The notes beneath the pieces were generated by a model that ran no database searches, was not told where the DNA came from, and worked only from the letters and a program-made list of their open reading frames with translations. A program made the position numbers and the translations under genes. A stretch of 64,000 bases of DNA from JBCCMF01 sp038747545 (GTDB lineage: Bacteria; Bacteroidota; Rhodothermia; Rhodothermales; JBCCMF01): the NCBI GenBank assembly GCA_038747545.1, contig JBCDJT010000004.1, positions 9,772 to 73,771 on the forward strand, in the 5' to 3' direction. Below are positions 1 to 12,610 of the stretch, piece by piece; position 1 is the stretch's first letter; every line of letters begins with the position of its first letter.

Positions 1-1232
1 GCGGGCGTGACGCGGTCAATGCGCTCGCGGTACTTCGCGTACAGCCGCCAGTCCCCCGCCGCAATCGCTTCGTTGAGTTGCGAGGCGATCTGGTATGAGC
101 CATCGCGACCGAATGCCTCTTCCGCTTTGAGGCCGTTCTTGGCACGCGCCACTTCGGCTTCCGTCGGCCCATCAGTCGCAAGGCGTTGGAGCTCGCCGAG
201 GATGACCTGCTCCACTTCGTCGTGCGTGGTGCCAGGCGTTAGCATCGCGAAGACGTACACCAGACCGGGATCGCGGAGGCGCGAGGCGTCGCCGAAGAGC
301 GCGGCGACTTTGCCCTGCGCCGTGAGGCTACGGTAGAGGCGGCTGGACTTGCCTTCGGTGAGGATGGTCGTCAGCACATCCAGCGCGTCGGTGTCCAGCG
401 AGAAGGCATCAGGCGATTTGAAGGCGATCATCAACGAGCCCAGCTGCCCGGCGCGGCGGATGGTCACGCGGCGCTCGCCCTGCTGGAGCGGCTCCTGCGT
501 TGTCACCTCGGGCCACGCCTCGGGCGCCATCGGTATCGCGCCGAAGTATTTGTGGATGGCATCCAGCGTCGCCTCCACCTCAAACTGTCCAATCACCGAC
601 AGCGTGGCGTTGTTGGGCCAGTAGTAGGTGTCGTAAAAGTGCCGCAGCCCCTCCGGCGTCACGGTCTCGATGTCCGAGCGCCAGCCGATGGTCGGGTGGT
701 GGTACGGATGCGCCTGATACGCCGCAGCCCAGACGGCGTGGTAAAGCGCCTGAAGCGGTTCGTTCTCGCCGCGGTCGAACTCGTTGAGGATGACCGTCCG
801 CTCGCTCGCCATGTCATCGGGGTCGAGCAAGACACCGCGCATGCGGTCGGCTTCGATCTGGAGCGCGAGGTCTAGGTGCTCGCTGGGCAGCAGTTCGAAA
901 TAGTTGGTCCGGTCCAGCCACGTCGTGGCGTTCACCTGCGCCCCTACACGTTGCAGCGTGTTGAAGATGGACGTCCCGTGCTTCTTGTGGAAGCGCTCGG
1001 TGCCCTTGAACATCATGTGTTCGAGGAAGTGCGTCGCGCCCGTGTGGCCGAGCGCTTCGTTGCGGCTTCCTACGCGATACGTGATCATGACGGTGGCAAC
1101 GGGCGCCGCCGCCTCGGGCAGCAGCAAGACCTGCAAGCCGTTCGATTTGTGGCGCAGCGCCGTGATGCCCGCTACCGTGTCCTCGATGTCGAAGAACGGA
1201 TGGGCGTCCGTCGCCGCTTCAATGGTTTCCAT
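1..1232 (-). CDS. M16 (insulinase-like) zinc peptidase, 3' part outside window
   Basis: The minus strand is open from an ATG at 1232 to the window edge, giving about 410 N-terminal residues; an in-frame TGA lies nine codons before this ATG, so the start is well fixed. The inverted zinc-binding motif HFLEH of M16 metallopeptidases occurs at about residue 70, followed by MMFKGT, and the downstream glutamate region reads VILNEFDRGEN, as expected for the third zinc ligand. An aromatic/glycine-rich stretch (YYWPNNATLSVIG) typical of the family follows. No clear signal peptide is visible. Members degrade peptides or process precursors, in periplasm or cytosol. The gene lies 59 bp downstream of polA on the same strand. 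Whether a second, inactive M16 domain follows cannot be seen. Confidence 0.9.
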   Translation of the reverse strand, partial: METIEAATDAHPFFDIEDTVAGITALRHKSNGLQVLLLPEAAAPVATVMITYRVGSRNEALGHTGATHFLEHMMFKGTERFHKKHGTSIFNTLQRVGAQVNATTWLDRTNYFELLPSEHLDLALQIEADRMRGVLLDPDDMASERTVILNEFDRGENEPLQALYHAVWAAAYQAHPYHHPTIGWRSDIETVTPEGLRHFYDTYYWPNNATLSVIGQFEVEATLDAIHKYFGAIPMAPEAWPEVTTQEPLQQGERRVTIRRAGQLGSLMIAFKSPDAFSLDTDALDVLTTILTEGKSSRLYRSLTAQGKVAALFGDASRLRDPGLVYVFAMLTPGTTHDEVEQVILGELQRLATDGPTEAEVARAKNGLKAEEAFGRDGSYQIASQLNEAIAAGDWRLYAKYRERIDRVTP

Positions 1233-1291
1233 GCGTTGTACAGTCTGCGTGTTATTTCAGCGTTCAACCCTTGCGAGCCGGTGAAGCTCCA

Positions 1292-4200
1292 TCAATGCGC
1301 GTCGAGCCAGTTGTCGGCGATGCCGACGTCTACGACGACGGGTACTTCGCCGAGGGGCTGGGCGAGGGCCATCTCGTCTTTGATGAGCGCGGTGGCGCGG
1401 TCGATCTCGCTCTCGTGGTCGCCAGAGCCATCGGGTACCTCGAAGACGAGCTCGTCGTGGACCTGCAGGATCATGCGCGTCTGCAGGTTTTCCTCTTTCA
1501 AGCGACGGTGGATGCTGACCATTGCTATCTTAATCATGTCGGCCTGCGTGCCCTGGATGGGCATGTTGACGGCCACGCGCTCGGCAAACGAGCGGTCGCG
1601 GAAGTCGCGGCTGGTGATCTGCGGTAGGTAACGGCGGCGGCCACGCAGCGTCTCGGCGTATCCGTTATCACGCGCCTTCTCAATGAGCTCGTTCAGGTAC
1701 TCGACCACGCGCGGGTAGCTGCGGTTGTACTGCTCGATGAGCGGCTGCGCCTCACCGACGGTGATGTGCATGCGCCGCGCCAAGCCGAAGGCCGAGACGC
1801 CGTACGGAATGCCGTAGTTGACCTGCTTCACCTGGCTGCGCTGGATGCGCGTCACGTCCTCCAGCGGCACGTCGAAGACGCGGGCCGCCGTGGCGGTGTG
1901 GATGTCGAGGCCTTGCTCGAACGCCTCGATCAGTCCCTTGTCGCCGGAGAGGTGGGCGAGGATGCGAAGCTCGATCTGGGCATAGTCGGCGGCGAGGAGT
2001 TTGTAGCCCGGCTCGGCGACGAACGCGCGGCGGATCTCGCGGCCTTGCTCGGTGCGGACGGGAATATTCTGAAGGTTCGGGTTCGACGAGGACAGTCGTC
2101 CCGTAGCGGTGACGGTCTGATTGAAGTCGGTGTGGATGCGGCCCGTCATAGGATTGATGAGTTCGGGCAGCTTGTCCACGTACGTGTTCTTGAGCTTCGA
2201 AAGCTTGCGCCAGTCGAGCGCGAGGCGCGGCACGGTGCTGTCGGTCTCGGTAGTCAGCGTTTCGAGGATGTCTTCCGACGTCTTGAACTGCCCCGACGCG
2301 GTCTTGCCCTTGTCGTCGAGGCCGAGGCCAAACGTGGGCTCCTCGGCGGCGAGTTGCTTCTTCGTCTTCCCTGCCGCCTTCGGGTCACGCATCTCTTCAG
2401 CCCACACCTTGGCCTGCTCGCGCTGCGCGTCGTCCGGCACGTCGCCGAAGAGCGCCTGACCGAGCTGCTTCGGACTGCCCACGTTGAACGGGCGGCCGAC
2501 GGCATCGTAGATTGCCTGCTCAATGCGCTCCATCTCGGTGCCGAGTTGGTCGGAGATAGGTTCCAGCACGCTGGCATCGACGCGCACGCCGAGGCGCTCC
2601 ATATCGACCAGCACGCGGATCAGCGGAAACTCGATCTCCTCGGCAATGGCGAGCAGGCCGTCTTCCTCCAGCTTGGCCTTCAGCACATCCATCAGCCGCA
2701 GCGTGATGTCGGCGTCCTCACAGGCGTAGGGTCCCACGTCGGCGATGGGCACGTCGCGCATCGATTTGGCATTCTTGCCGGTGCCGATGAGCGCCGTGAT
2801 GGGCTGCGGACGGTAGCTCAGGTAGAAGCTCGACACGTCATCCATCTTGTGGCTCGCCTCGGGCTCGATCAGGTAGTGCGCTACCATCGTGTCGAACAGT
2901 GGCCCCCGCACCTCAAGCCCGTGCGACGCCAGCACGGCGAGGTCGAACTTGAGGTTGTGCCCGATCTTCAGCGCGTCGTTCTCGAGTGACGGCCGAAGCT
3001 TGTCCAGCAAATCGGCGGTCTGCGTGCCATCCGGCAGCGGCGTCGGTACATAGTGGGCCGTCCGCGCCTCTGCCGACACGGAGACGCCAACCAGCCCCGT
3101 GGTGATCGGGTCGAGGCTGTCGGTCTCTGTGTCGAAGGCGAAGCGCTCGGCCTGGGCGATGTGGGCGTGCGCGGCCTCCACCTGCTTGTGGTTGAGCGCC
3201 GTGTGGTAGTCTACCTTGTCCTCATCCATCGCCTTGACGGGCTCGTACGGGCCGAAGTCGAACTCCAGCGCGGGGTCGTCCTCCGGTAGCGTCGTCGTGG
3301 CCGTCGTTTTCTTCGGCCGCTCCTTGCCGTCGTGGTAGTTCTTGATGCGCGTGCGCAGCCGCTTGCCGAACTCCAGCTCGTCGAACAGGTCTTCCAGGCG
3401 ATCCATGTGCGGATCGGTGCGGCGCAGGCGGTGCCAGTCCACGTTCTGCCCGTGCTCCTCGAAGTCGATGTCGGTGAGGATGGTGACGAGCTGCTTGCTC
3501 AGCATCGCCTCGTCGCGGTGGTTAAGCAGCCCCTCGCGGACGCGCTTGCCCTTGATCTCCTCCGCGTGATCCAGCAGGTTCTCTACGCTGCCGTATTGCG
3601 CCACGAGCTTCGGTGCTGTCTTCTTGCCGATGCCGCGCACACCCGGCACGTTGTCGGCCGCGTCGCCGAGGAGCGCCAGGATGTCGATGAACTTGATGGG
3701 CTCTACGCCATAACTCTCTCGGAAGCTGTCAGCCGTCTCCAGGTCGAACTCCTCGCCCTTGTACGCTGGTCGCATCATCGAGATGGCGCCATGCTCGCCA
3801 TCGGCCGAGCGATCGTCTTGCAGCAGCTGCCGGAAGTCTTTGTCGGGCGAGATAATCACCACGTCCACGCCGTCCTGCGACGCCTGCTTGGCCAACGTCC
3901 CGATCACGTCATCGGCCTCCACCCCCGGCACTTCGAGCACGGGAATGTCGAACGCTTCCACAACCTGCTTGATGTACGGGATGCCACCGCGCAGCCCTTC
4001 CGGCATCGGCGGACGGTGCGCTTTGTATTCGGCGTACAGCTCGTCGCGGAAGTTGGGCGGCCCATCCAGCGCGTCGAAGACAACGGCGATATGCTCGGGC
4101 TTCTCGTCCTCCAACAGCTTCAGCAGGCTCGACGTGAAGCCGTACACCGCCGACGTGTCTTGCCCTTTCGAGTTGATGAGCGGGCGGTTGATGAAGGCGA

Positions 4201-4309
4201 AGTGGGCGCGGTAGGCCAGCGCCAGAGCGTCGGCGAGGTACAGGCGTTCGGTGGAATCGGGCGCGTCGTGGTCGTCCCACGCCTCGTTCAGTACGTCAAA
4301 AAGATCCAT
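1292..4309 (-). CDS. polA: DNA polymerase I with 5'-nuclease and proofreading domains
   Basis: The 1005-residue product has the full Pol I architecture. An N-terminal 5'-3' FEN-like nuclease covers about residues 20-330, a DnaQ-like 3'-5' exonuclease about 375-560 and the family A polymerase about 610-1005. The exonuclease looks active: it retains FDTETD (Exo I), IGHNLKFD (Exo II) and YACEDAD (Exo III), unlike the dead exonuclease of Taq. Polymerase motif A is DYAQIELRILAHLSGD, motif B is QVKQVNYGIPYG and motif C is QVHDEL. It should act in lagging-strand RNA primer removal and repair synthesis. About 20 extra residues (DLFDVLNEAWDDHD...) precede the usual start of the nuclease domain. The size is slightly above the common 900-950 residues. 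Confidence 0.97.
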   Translation of the reverse strand: MDLFDVLNEAWDDHDAPDSTERLYLADALALAYRAHFAFINRPLINSKGQDTSAVYGFTSSLLKLLEDEKPEHIAVVFDALDGPPNFRDELYAEYKAHRPPMPEGLRGGIPYIKQVVEAFDIPVLEVPGVEADDVIGTLAKQASQDGVDVVIISPDKDFRQLLQDDRSADGEHGAISMMRPAYKGEEFDLETADSFRESYGVEPIKFIDILALLGDAADNVPGVRGIGKKTAPKLVAQYGSVENLLDHAEEIKGKRVREGLLNHRDEAMLSKQLVTILTDIDFEEHGQNVDWHRLRRTDPHMDRLEDLFDELEFGKRLRTRIKNYHDGKERPKKTTATTTLPEDDPALEFDFGPYEPVKAMDEDKVDYHTALNHKQVEAAHAHIAQAERFAFDTETDSLDPITTGLVGVSVSAEARTAHYVPTPLPDGTQTADLLDKLRPSLENDALKIGHNLKFDLAVLASHGLEVRGPLFDTMVAHYLIEPEASHKMDDVSSFYLSYRPQPITALIGTGKNAKSMRDVPIADVGPYACEDADITLRLMDVLKAKLEEDGLLAIAEEIEFPLIRVLVDMERLGVRVDASVLEPISDQLGTEMERIEQAIYDAVGRPFNVGSPKQLGQALFGDVPDDAQREQAKVWAEEMRDPKAAGKTKKQLAAEEPTFGLGLDDKGKTASGQFKTSEDILETLTTETDSTVPRLALDWRKLSKLKNTYVDKLPELINPMTGRIHTDFNQTVTATGRLSSSNPNLQNIPVRTEQGREIRRAFVAEPGYKLLAADYAQIELRILAHLSGDKGLIEAFEQGLDIHTATAARVFDVPLEDVTRIQRSQVKQVNYGIPYGVSAFGLARRMHITVGEAQPLIEQYNRSYPRVVEYLNELIEKARDNGYAETLRGRRRYLPQITSRDFRDRSFAERVAVNMPIQGTQADMIKIAMVSIHRRLKEENLQTRMILQVHDELVFEVPDGSGDHESEIDRATALIKDEMALAQPLGEVPVVVDVGIADNWLDAH

Positions 4310-4389
4310 GCAGGGGTCGGCAAACCATTCGAGAAAGCAGCTTCCTCATCAACGGACGGCGCTCCCGAACGTTCGTCATGTTGCTGTCC

Positions 4390-8094
<3,705 letters not shown>

Positions 8095-8112
8095 CGGTGG
8101 GAGCGGTGTACC

Positions 8113-8322
8113 TCATTCGCGTTTAATAACGCGACAAACGCTTTGAAGTGGGGGGTAAGCCTCATTGTAACGCCACAAGTGGTATTCCCGGCGGATCTCT
8201 TCGAGGGCGGCAAGGCGCGCTTCTGGCGGCTGGGCGCGCCAGTACGCCACATCCTTGGGCTGATCCCCCAGCGTGCTCACGCGGACAACCTTAGCCACGG
8301 GCGTGAAGGCATGCTCTTCCAT
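8113..8322 (-). CDS. Small conserved-looking protein between ahcY and metH
   Basis: A 69-residue product begins at the ATG at 8322, chosen because GGAGG lies just upstream with normal Shine-Dalgarno spacing, which is rare in this window; an upstream in-frame ATG at 8388 would run through a strong hairpin. The protein contains KDVAYWRAQPPEARLAALEE followed by IRREYHLWRYNEAYPP and ends VCRVIKRE. This pattern of 'ALE.IR..YH.WRY' then a basic end resembles a group of short uncharacterised bacterial proteins often seen near nucleotidyltransferase or toxin genes; that resemblance is from memory and untested. No membrane segment or signal is present. It sits 18 bp before metH and probably shares its transcript. 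Function unknown. Confidence 0.65.
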   Translation of the reverse strand: MEEHAFTPVAKVVRVSTLGDQPKDVAYWRAQPPEARLAALEEIRREYHLWRYNEAYPPLQSVCRVIKRE

Positions 8323-8346
8323 TTCCAACCTCCGCGATGTACATGC

Positions 8347-8378
8347 AAGGGCGACCCAGTCACTGCCGGATCGCCCTT
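8347..8378 (-). terminator. Strong hairpin after ahcY
   Basis: AAGGGCGA at 8347-8354 pairs perfectly with TCGCCCTT at 8371-8378, and three further pairs (one G-T) extend the stem inward, leaving a 10-nt loop. It lies 30 bp past the ahcY stop on the minus strand. There is no T-tract, so it may be a weak terminator, a processing signal or a structure that separates ahcY from the downstream small gene and metH. Confidence 0.45.
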
Positions 8379-8407
8379 GATGTTCCAAATCAGCTATGGA
8401 TGGCGGA

Positions 8408-9703
8408 TCAGGTGCCGGCCGAGTAGTCGGTGGCGTAGGCGACCTGCTCGCTGCTGAGCGTGTCGATCTTGAGGCCCATCGTCTCCAGCTTCACGCGGGC
8501 GATCTGCTGGTCCAGCTCTTCGGGCAGATCGAGCACCACGCCCGGCATGTCTTCGCCCGCCTCGTGCGACTGGATCAGCGCCAGGTGCGCCTGGAACTGG
8601 TTGGCGAAGCTCATGTCCATCACCTCGCTCGGGTGCCCTTCGGCGGCGGCCAGGTTCACCAGACGGCCGTCGGCCAGGACGTAGATCTTCTTGCCGTTCT
8701 CCATCGTGTACTCGCGGTTGTCGTCGCGGATCATGCGCGTGTCGATGGACACCTCGGCGAGCTCCTTGAGGTTGAGCTCTACATCATAGTGGCCTGTGTT
8801 GGACACGATGGCGCCTTCCTTCATGGAAAGGAAGTGCTCGCCGCGGATGATGTCCTTCATACCCGTGGCCGTCACGAAGATGTCGCCCACCTTGGCGGCT
8901 TCGGCCATCGTCATCACGCGCATGCCGTCCAGCGTCGCCTTGAGCGCGGCGGTGGCCTTGACCTCGGTGACGATCACGTTGGCGCCCATGCCTTTGGCGC
9001 GCATCGCCACACCCCGGCCACAGTGGCCGTAGCCCGCCACGACGAAGTTCTTGCCCGCCACTAGCACCGACGAGGCGCGGAGGATGCCGTCGATGGTGCT
9101 CTGGCCCGTGCCGTACACGTTGTCGAAGTCCCACTTCGTCTCGGCGTCGTTGACGGCGTAGACGGGGTAGCCCAGCTTGCCGTCTTCGGCCATCGCGCGC
9201 AGGCGGTGGACGCCCGTGGTCGTCTCTTCCGAGCCGCCGATGATGCCCTCCAGCTTCTCGGGATGGGCGCTGTGGACGCGGAAGATGAGGTCGGCGCCGT
9301 CGTCGAGCGTCGTATGCGGCGTCTTGTCGATCGTGCGGTCGATGCACCAGTAGAATTCCTCGGTGTTCTGGCCGTACCAGGCGTAGATCTCCACGCCGTC
9401 GCCATCGCCGTCGGGTCCTAGGGCGAGCGCGGCGGAGACTTCGTCGTTAGTCGAGAGCGGGTTGCAACCGCTCCAGGCCACTTCGGCACCGCATGCCTTG
9501 AGCGTCTCGATGAGCACGGCGGTCTCCTTCGTCACGTGCAGGCAGCCCGTGATCTTGTAGCCTTTGAACGGCTTGGTCTGGCTGTACTCCTCGCGCAGCT
9601 TCATCAGCACCGGCATGCGGCTCTCGGCCCACTCGATGCGCTTGCGCCCGGCCGCAGCCAGGCTCAGGTCTTTAACCTTGTACTTTCCTTCCTTGTGATC
9701 CAT
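8408..9703 (-). CDS. ahcY: Adenosylhomocysteinase
   Basis: This NAD-dependent enzyme splits S-adenosylhomocysteine into adenosine and homocysteine, removing the product inhibitor of methyltransferases and feeding MetH. The 431-residue chain has the substrate-site segments GCLHVTKETAVLIETLK and NDAETKWDFDNVYGTGQS, the NAD-binding glycine motif VAGYGHCGRG and the later SNTGHYDVEL. It lacks the roughly 40-residue insertion present in many bacterial and plant enzymes, and the C-terminus is short, ending YATDYSAGT rather than the longer KPDHYRY-type tail, so it belongs to the compact form of the family. metK lies 62 bp upstream on the same strand, which fits co-expression of SAM synthesis and SAH removal. 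Confidence 0.97.
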   Translation of the reverse strand: MDHKEGKYKVKDLSLAAAGRKRIEWAESRMPVLMKLREEYSQTKPFKGYKITGCLHVTKETAVLIETLKACGAEVAWSGCNPLSTNDEVSAALALGPDGDGDGVEIYAWYGQNTEEFYWCIDRTIDKTPHTTLDDGADLIFRVHSAHPEKLEGIIGGSEETTTGVHRLRAMAEDGKLGYPVYAVNDAETKWDFDNVYGTGQSTIDGILRASSVLVAGKNFVVAGYGHCGRGVAMRAKGMGANVIVTEVKATAALKATLDGMRVMTMAEAAKVGDIFVTATGMKDIIRGEHFLSMKEGAIVSNTGHYDVELNLKELAEVSIDTRMIRDDNREYTMENGKKIYVLADGRLVNLAAAEGHPSEVMDMSFANQFQAHLALIQSHEAGEDMPGVVLDLPEELDQQIARVKLETMGLKIDTLSSEQVAYATDYSAGT

Positions 9704-9765
9704 GATGGGTCGAAACGTTCAAATGAGTGAATGCAAAACGGACGAGGAGGGCCGCGAGGGGTCGG

Positions 9766-10944
9766 TTAGGCGGCTTGCAGTGATGCCGCTTTGGCCTTCA
9801 GTTGGTCTACGTAGTCGAGGCGTTCCCAGGCGAACTCGGGGCGTCCAAAGTGACCGTACGCTGCTGTCGGGCGGTAGCCCGGCGCGAGCAGGTCGAAGCG
9901 ATCGATAATCGCCGCCGGGCGCAGATCGAAAACATCGGCCACGAGCGCGGTTAACTCGGCATCGGTGAAGCCGTTCGCCGTGCCGTAGGTGTCCACGTCG
10001 ATGGAGACGGGCGCGGCCACGCCGATGGCGTAGGCCACCTGCACCAACGCGCGCTCGCACAGCCCAGCGCCGACGAGGTTCTTGGCGACGTGGCGCGTGG
10101 CATACGCAGCCGAGCGGTCCACCTTCGACGGGTCTTTGCCGCTGAAGGCGCCGCCGCCGTGAGCCCCCCATCCGCCGTAGGTATCCACGATGATCTTGCG
10201 TCCCGTCAGTCCTGCGTCGCCGTGCGGCCCGCCGATGACGAACTTGCCCGTCGGGTTGACGTGCAGGATGAGGTCGTCGTCCAGCAGAGCGGCAGGGATG
10301 ACGCGCGGCAGCAAGTGGGCGCGGACGTCGGCCTCGATCTGCTCGCGCTCCGTGTCGGCGTCGTGCTGCGTGGAGACCACGATGGTGTGGACGCGGAGCG
10401 GCGTGGTGCGGTCGTCGGCGTACTCGATGGTGACCTGGCTCTTGGAGTCGGGGCGCAGGTAGGGCATCAGTTCCGTGTTTTTGCGGATGGCCGCCAGTTC
10501 GCGGACGAGGCCGTGGGCGAACGTGAGCGACATCGGCATCAGGTGCTCGGTCTCGCTCGTCGCGTAGCCGAACATCATGCCTTGGTCACCTGCGCCCTGT
10601 TCTGCGTGCAAGCCTTCGCCCGCCGTCACGCCCTGGGCGATGTCGGGACTCTGCTGGTGGATGGCCGAGAGCACGCCACACGACTCGGCGTCGAAGCGCA
10701 GGCGGGGATCGGTGTAGCCGATCTCGCGGATGACGTCGCGGGCGATCTCCTGCACGTCCACGTAGGCTTTGGTCGTCACTTCGCCAGAGAGCACGACGAG
10801 GCCCGTCGTCACCAACGTCTCGACGGCCACACGGCTCTTGGGATCTTGCTCCAGCAGTGCGTCGAGGACGGCATCGGAGATTTGATCAGCCACTTTGTCG
10901 GGGTGGCCTTCGGAGACAGACTCGGAGGTAAAGAGATACGCCAT
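9766..10944 (-). CDS. metK: S-adenosylmethionine synthetase
   Basis: MetK makes S-adenosylmethionine from methionine and ATP. The 392 residues fit the family. Visible hallmarks are the N-terminal FTSESVSEGHPDK, the methionine-site hexapeptide region GAGDQGMMFGYA and the phosphate-binding loop GGGAFSGKDPSKVDRSAAY. The ATG at 10944 gives the canonical N-terminus MAYLFTSESVSEGHP. It is the first gene of a minus-strand series (metK, ahcY, small ORF, metH) and is divergent from metF, so four enzymes of the methionine/SAM cycle are grouped. A 182-bp structured intergenic region separates it from metF. Confidence 0.98.
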   Translation of the reverse strand: MAYLFTSESVSEGHPDKVADQISDAVLDALLEQDPKSRVAVETLVTTGLVVLSGEVTTKAYVDVQEIARDVIREIGYTDPRLRFDAESCGVLSAIHQQSPDIAQGVTAGEGLHAEQGAGDQGMMFGYATSETEHLMPMSLTFAHGLVRELAAIRKNTELMPYLRPDSKSQVTIEYADDRTTPLRVHTIVVSTQHDADTEREQIEADVRAHLLPRVIPAALLDDDLILHVNPTGKFVIGGPHGDAGLTGRKIIVDTYGGWGAHGGGAFSGKDPSKVDRSAAYATRHVAKNLVGAGLCERALVQVAYAIGVAAPVSIDVDTYGTANGFTDAELTALVADVFDLRPAAIIDRFDLLAPGYRPTAAYGHFGRPEFAWERLDYVDQLKAKAASLQAA

Positions 10945-11126
10945 AACAGATCAATCTATGTCAACGAGGAGGTGGAACTCGGCTCAGTCCTTTCGATTAG
11001 TCGCCACCGCCCGTGCAGGTGCAGCTTGCGTTTCGGAGCCCACCAACCGCCCCTCCGGTTGGTTTGTTGCTCGCTGCGTGGCACAAGCGCAACATTGCCC
11101 CGCTCTTGGACAAAAACTCATCGCCC
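10945..11126. promoter_or_regulatory. Divergent metK/metF control region with hairpin
   Basis: This region must carry the promoters for both metK (minus) and metF (plus). It contains a perfect 8-bp stem, ACCAACCG at 11042-11049 with CGGTTGGT at 11056-11063, closed by a six-base C-rich loop. Flanking it, GCAGC at 11021-11025 can pair with GCTGC at 11073-11077, and TTGCG at 11026-11030 with CGCAA at 11088-11092, so a larger fold is possible. I could not match the SAM-I, SAM-II or SAH riboswitch cores. It may be a leader RNA or an operator region. Confidence 0.4.
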
Positions 11127-12086
11127 ATGCGCATCACCGACCTGCTAGACACCGACGCTGGCGCCCCTTCGATCTCTTATGAGTTGATCCCCCCGAAGCG
11201 TGGCGGCTCGGTGCGGGAGGTACTGGCTGTCATCGAAGACCTGATGCCGTTTGACCCCGCCTTTATCGACGTCACCAGCCACTCGGCACAAGCCTACTAT
11301 GAAGAGATGGCCGACGGCACGTGGCGCCGCCGCGTGAAGCGCAAGCGTCCAGGCACGCTGGGCATGTGCGCCGCCATCCAAAGCCGGTTCAACATCCCGA
11401 CGGTGCCGCACTTGCTCTGCCTAGGCTTCACACGCGAGGAAACCGAAGATGCCCTCATCGAACTGAACTACCTCGGCATCGAGAACGTGATGGCGCTGCG
11501 CGGCGACGACCACGGCTACCAGAAGGCCGTCCCACGCGACCGCTCGCGCAACCGCTACGCCTGCGACCTCGTGGAGCAGATCACGGCGATGAACCAAGGG
11601 CAGTTCCTAGAGGAACTGATCGACGCCGTCCCCACCAACTTCTGCGTGGGCGTGGCGGGCTACCCCGAGAAGCATTTCGAGGCGCCCAACCTGACGTGGG
11701 ACATCCTAAACGTGAAGCGCAAAGTGGATGCTGGCGCATGCTACATCGTCACGCAGATGTTCTTCGACAACCGCCACTACTTCAACTTCGTGGAGCGCTG
11801 CCGCGATGTGGGGATCACCGTGCCCATCATCCCCGGGCTGAAGGTGCTGACGAGCAAGCGGCAGCTCCGGGCCCTGCCGCAGAAGTTCTTTCTCGAGATC
11901 CCCGAGGCGCTGGCCGCAGAGATCGAGGCTGCCGATGACGCGCATGTCAAGGAGATAGGCATCGCCTGGGCCATCCGGCAGAGCGAAGAGCTGTTGAGCG
12001 CGGGCGTGCCGTACCTGCACTACTACATCATGCAGCGCAGTGGTATTGTGAAGCCCGTCGTCGAGGCGTTGCGCAAGATGGCGTGA
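11127..12086 (+). CDS. metF: 5,10-methylenetetrahydrofolate reductase
   Basis: MetF reduces methylene-THF to methyl-THF, the methyl donor for the MetH encoded nearby. The product from the ATG at 11127 has 319 residues and begins MRITDLLDTD; an upstream reading extension to 11013 would run through the hairpin region and has no family character. The catalytic start SISYELIPPKRGGSV matches the family's S(F/Y)E..PPK signature, and ALRGDDHG, HFEAPNLT and the FFDNRHYFNF segment correspond to flavin- and folate-site regions. It is a flavoprotein acting in the cytosol. It is divergent from metK, which suggests shared control by methionine or SAM supply. Confidence 0.95.
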   Translation: MRITDLLDTDAGAPSISYELIPPKRGGSVREVLAVIEDLMPFDPAFIDVTSHSAQAYYEEMADGTWRRRVKRKRPGTLGMCAAIQSRFNIPTVPHLLCLGFTREETEDALIELNYLGIENVMALRGDDHGYQKAVPRDRSRNRYACDLVEQITAMNQGQFLEELIDAVPTNFCVGVAGYPEKHFEAPNLTWDILNVKRKVDAGACYIVTQMFFDNRHYFNFVERCRDVGITVPIIPGLKVLTSKRQLRALPQKFFLEIPEALAAEIEAADDAHVKEIGIAWAIRQSEELLSAGVPYLHYYIMQRSGIVKPVVEALRKMA

Positions 12087-12211
12087 CGTGACCGGAAGCG
12101 ACGAAAGCGTGTACGCCCACGGCGCAGCAGGGCAGGCCGTGAAACCCACAGGCGTTTTCGCTCATTTGGGTGACTGACCTTCCTGTGCCACTAAGCCTGT
12201 GCCTCACGATT

Positions 12212-12568
12212 ATGTCGCTCTTCGAGATCGAGTACAGCCCTTCCGACCTCCGCCGCGATGCCGAGCGGATCTACGACCATGCCCGGCGTGATGCCGAAGT
12301 CGCGGCCCGCCGCGCCTATGATGCCGCCAGTGACCTTGATTATCGCTCGTGGCCTGTCATCGCCACGGGCGCCGCGCTCTTGGCAGGCGTTGTGCTTGGC
12401 GGTGCGTATGTCTACTGGCGCAGCCAGCAGCAAGCGGCATCCCCTACGCACCTGCCGTATGAAGAGTGGACCAAAGACCAGCTGTACGAGCGCGCGCGCC
12501 AAGAGCAGATCGAAGGGCGGTCGAGCATGACCAAGATGCAACTCATCGAAGCCCTGCGCAGCGTTTGA
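12212..12568 (+). CDS. Single-span membrane protein with C-terminal Rho-N/SAP-like motif
   Basis: From the ATG at 12212 the protein has 118 residues. A charged, arginine-rich amphipathic N-terminal part (residues 5-45) is followed by one membrane segment, WPVIATGAALLAGVVLGGAY, and a cytoplasmic or periplasmic tail. The tail contains WTKDQLYERARQEQIEGRSS followed by MTKMQLIEALR, a helix-extension-helix pattern like the Rho N-terminal and SAP-type motifs used for nucleic-acid binding. It precedes the ftsE-like gene by 42 bp on the same strand. A DNA- or RNA-tethering role at the membrane is only an inference. An upstream GTG at 12170 is a less likely start. Confidence 0.6.
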   Translation: MSLFEIEYSPSDLRRDAERIYDHARRDAEVAARRAYDAASDLDYRSWPVIATGAALLAGVVLGGAYVYWRSQQQAASPTHLPYEEWTKDQLYERARQEQIEGRSSMTKMQLIEALRSV

Positions 12569-12610
12569 TCGTAGATTGGCGGCTCGCCTCAGCCACGTCC
12601 CGCGCAGCCC

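Noticed and set aside
10945..11126. SAM-I, SAM-II or SAH riboswitch upstream of metK/metF
   Set aside because: The conserved core sequences of these riboswitches, as I know them, could not be found on either strand, so no family is assigned.
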